Shown here one piece after another: positions 6,855-7,637 of a stretch of 7,637 nt of DNA; position 1 is the stretch's first letter; each line of letters begins with the position of its first letter. A program made the position numbers and the translations under genes. This stretch comes from JAHEJB01 sp041748175 (GTDB lineage Bacteria; Bacteroidota; Rhodothermia; Rhodothermales; Rubricoccaceae): positions 1-7,637 of the forward strand of contig JBGTDU010000064.1 in assembly GCA_041748175.1 (NCBI GenBank), written 5' to 3'. The notes under the pieces are model-generated. The model worked only from the letters and a program-made list of their open reading frames with translations. It was not told the origin of the DNA and searched no databases.

Positions 6855-7286
6855 ATGGCCCACCGCGAATTCCTTCTCTTCCTACTTGCCATGGTTATTG
6901 TAGCCTTGGCCGTAACGGTAGGAATTTTCGCATTTACCGAAGGCGCGGCAAAGAATACCCAGGACATGATGCTTTCTCGTGGAGTTAGCCTGGCGTCGGA
7001 CTCGCAGCAGTGGGTGGCACCGCCCGGGATGTACGCCGGCGGAAGTGGGTCATTTGATGGGATCGACATTTGGAAAGTGACTGGTCAAGCAGGCAGCGGC
7101 GAATGGCTCGAAGAAGGCGATGTGCGATACGGCGTCGCGCCACTACCTGGCAACGATCGGGCGCGGCTCGTTGCCGAAAATCTGGACATGGATTACCATG
7201 TCGTCATCACGTTCGACCGAGAGACGATCATCGAAACGCAGCGCCAGGGACAAGGCTTCATCTACGTGGATGGTGAGCCCGGATGA
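6855..7286 (+). CDS. Small single-pass pilin-like membrane protein, function unknown
   Basis: This 143-residue protein has a short N-terminus (MAHRE) and one strongly hydrophobic helix at about 6-27 (FLLFLLAMVIVALAVTVGIF). A soluble part follows: a helix to about 52, then PPGMYAGGSGSFDGIDIWKVTG and a probable beta region ending DYHVVITFDRETI. The layout matches a group of short, pilin-like proteins known to me from Bacteroidota and related phyla, in which an MxxxQxLLLIVLG-like start is followed by a polar helix and a Gly/Ser-rich turn. The helix resembles a type IV pilin N-terminus, but there is no prepilin peptidase site (Gly before Phe with Glu5), so processing as a true pilin is not supported. 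The soluble part would face the periplasm. There is no Shine-Dalgarno sequence, and a stop at 6819-6821 rules out a much longer N-terminus. It is transcribed away from the lipoprotein gene. Confidence 0.78.
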   Translation: MAHREFLLFLLAMVIVALAVTVGIFAFTEGAAKNTQDMMLSRGVSLASDSQQWVAPPGMYAGGSGSFDGIDIWKVTGQAGSGEWLEEGDVRYGVAPLPGNDRARLVAENLDMDYHVVITFDRETIIETQRQGQGFIYVDGEPG

Positions 7287-7416
7287 AATAGAAGGTCGGG
7301 CGCATCTTGCTCTGCCAATCGATGCAGGCCCGGCGACCAACCTTGCGCTTCTGAGGAACCAGGCCCGTTTGGCAGCAAAAATTGCTGCGGCGATTAACGC
7401 GAACCCTGGCGGCTGA
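7270..7416 (+). CDS. Possible small overlapping ORF, 48 residues, unknown
   Basis: An ATG at 7270 lies inside the last codons of the pilin-like gene in another frame and opens a 48-residue frame (starting MVSPDEIEGRAHLALPID). It has a plausible composition, with an Ala-rich helical C-terminus (ARLAAKIAAAINANPGG) and no obvious signal or membrane segment. The 17-base overlap would allow translational coupling. It could also be the remains of a longer C-terminus of the upstream gene displaced by a frameshift, or chance. Its TGA stop falls in the loop of the first hairpin at 7405-7424. Confidence 0.3.
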   Translation: MVSPDEIEGRAHLALPIDAGPATNLALLRNQARLAAKIAAAINANPGG

Positions 7417-7440
7417 CCGCCAGGATTGCTGCGCGGTCAG
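7372..7440. terminator. Cluster of overlapping hairpins between convergent genes
   Basis: Three perfect inverted repeats overlap here. One is GCAGCAA/TTGCTGC (7372-7378 with 7382-7388). The second is CCTGGCGG/CCGCCAGG (7405-7412 with 7417-7424, 4-base loop). The third is CTGACCGC/GCGGTCAG (7413-7420 with 7433-7440). The second and third share 7417-7420, so they exclude each other. TTGCTGC recurs at 7426-7432 and can also pair with the first arm. No T-run follows on either strand. Its position between converging genes suggests a bidirectional terminator or a 3'-end structure; this is inferred from position and pairing only. Confidence 0.5.
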
Positions 7441-7637
7441 GATCCCCCGTCTGCTGTCCTCGCGTGGTCGTCCTTCTCCTCCACCTGAAGAATCAACCGC
7501 GGCCCCCGGTCCCACGTCAGGTAGCTGTAGAGCCAGTTGAAGAGGACGGCGAGGCGGTTTCGGAACCCAATCAGGGCGATGAGGTGGATGAACAGCCAGC
7601 CGAGCCACGCAAGCCAGCCCGTGAGCGCGAAGCCGCG
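7437..7637 (-). CDS. C-terminal end of type II NADH dehydrogenase (NDH-2), 5' part outside window
   Basis: Only the last 66 codons are inside the window, ending at TGA 7439-7437. They encode RGFALTGWLAWLGWLFIHLI, then ALIGFRNRLAVLFNWLYSYL, then TWDRGPRLIL and a polar tail. This is one hydrophobic, Trp-rich segment followed by an amphipathic one. The FRNR-hydrophobic-W-SYLTW-RG-RLI pattern is the membrane-binding C-terminus of FAD-dependent, single-subunit NADH:quinone oxidoreductases as I know them from Bacteroidota and relatives. Those enzymes pass electrons from NADH to quinone at the inner membrane without pumping protons. The FAD- and NADH-binding folds lie outside the window, so the call rests on the tail alone. 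The gene converges with the pilin-like gene. Confidence 0.68.
   Translation of the reverse strand, partial: RGFALTGWLAWLGWLFIHLIALIGFRNRLAVLFNWLYSYLTWDRGPRLILQVEEKDDHARTADGGS

Overview
The window is GC-rich bacterial chromosomal DNA, mostly one dense run of minus-strand genes with short gaps. The FtsE variant, the short pilin-like protein, the C-terminal membrane tail of a type II NADH dehydrogenase and the lack of Shine-Dalgarno sequences before every start codon examined all point to the Bacteroidota/Rhodothermota group. Rhodothermota or a close relative is the best guess, made from recognition of families and not from a search.

Reading down the minus strand from the right end: the last 66 codons of a membrane-associated NADH dehydrogenase (7437-7637); then, after a divergent plus-strand gene, a lipoprotein (5980-6630) with a TATAAT promoter and a strong intrinsic terminator. 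Next come nrnA (4769-5866) and pepA (3287-4759), 9 bases apart, a cysteine-containing lipoprotein (2545-3240), and pdxA (1565-2548), which overlaps the lipoprotein gene by 4 bases. A 134-base gap holding a 7-base-period repeat follows, then a class I methyltransferase (726-1430) and ftsE (1-689, running off the left edge). The only plus-strand gene called with confidence is a small, single-pass pilin-like membrane protein (6855-7286). A short overlapping reading frame may follow it, and a cluster of mutually exclusive hairpins separates it from the converging dehydrogenase gene.

The functions are mainly housekeeping: nano-RNA and pAp turnover (NrnA), peptide turnover (PepA), vitamin B6 synthesis (PdxA) and cell-division ABC ATPase (FtsE). 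The two lipoproteins and the pilin-like protein are envelope proteins of unknown role. I found no mobile element, CRISPR array, rRNA, tRNA or defence system. The points most worth checking are the missing canonical start of the methyltransferase beside the 7-base repeat, the overlapping hairpins at 7372-7440, and the unstudied envelope proteins.
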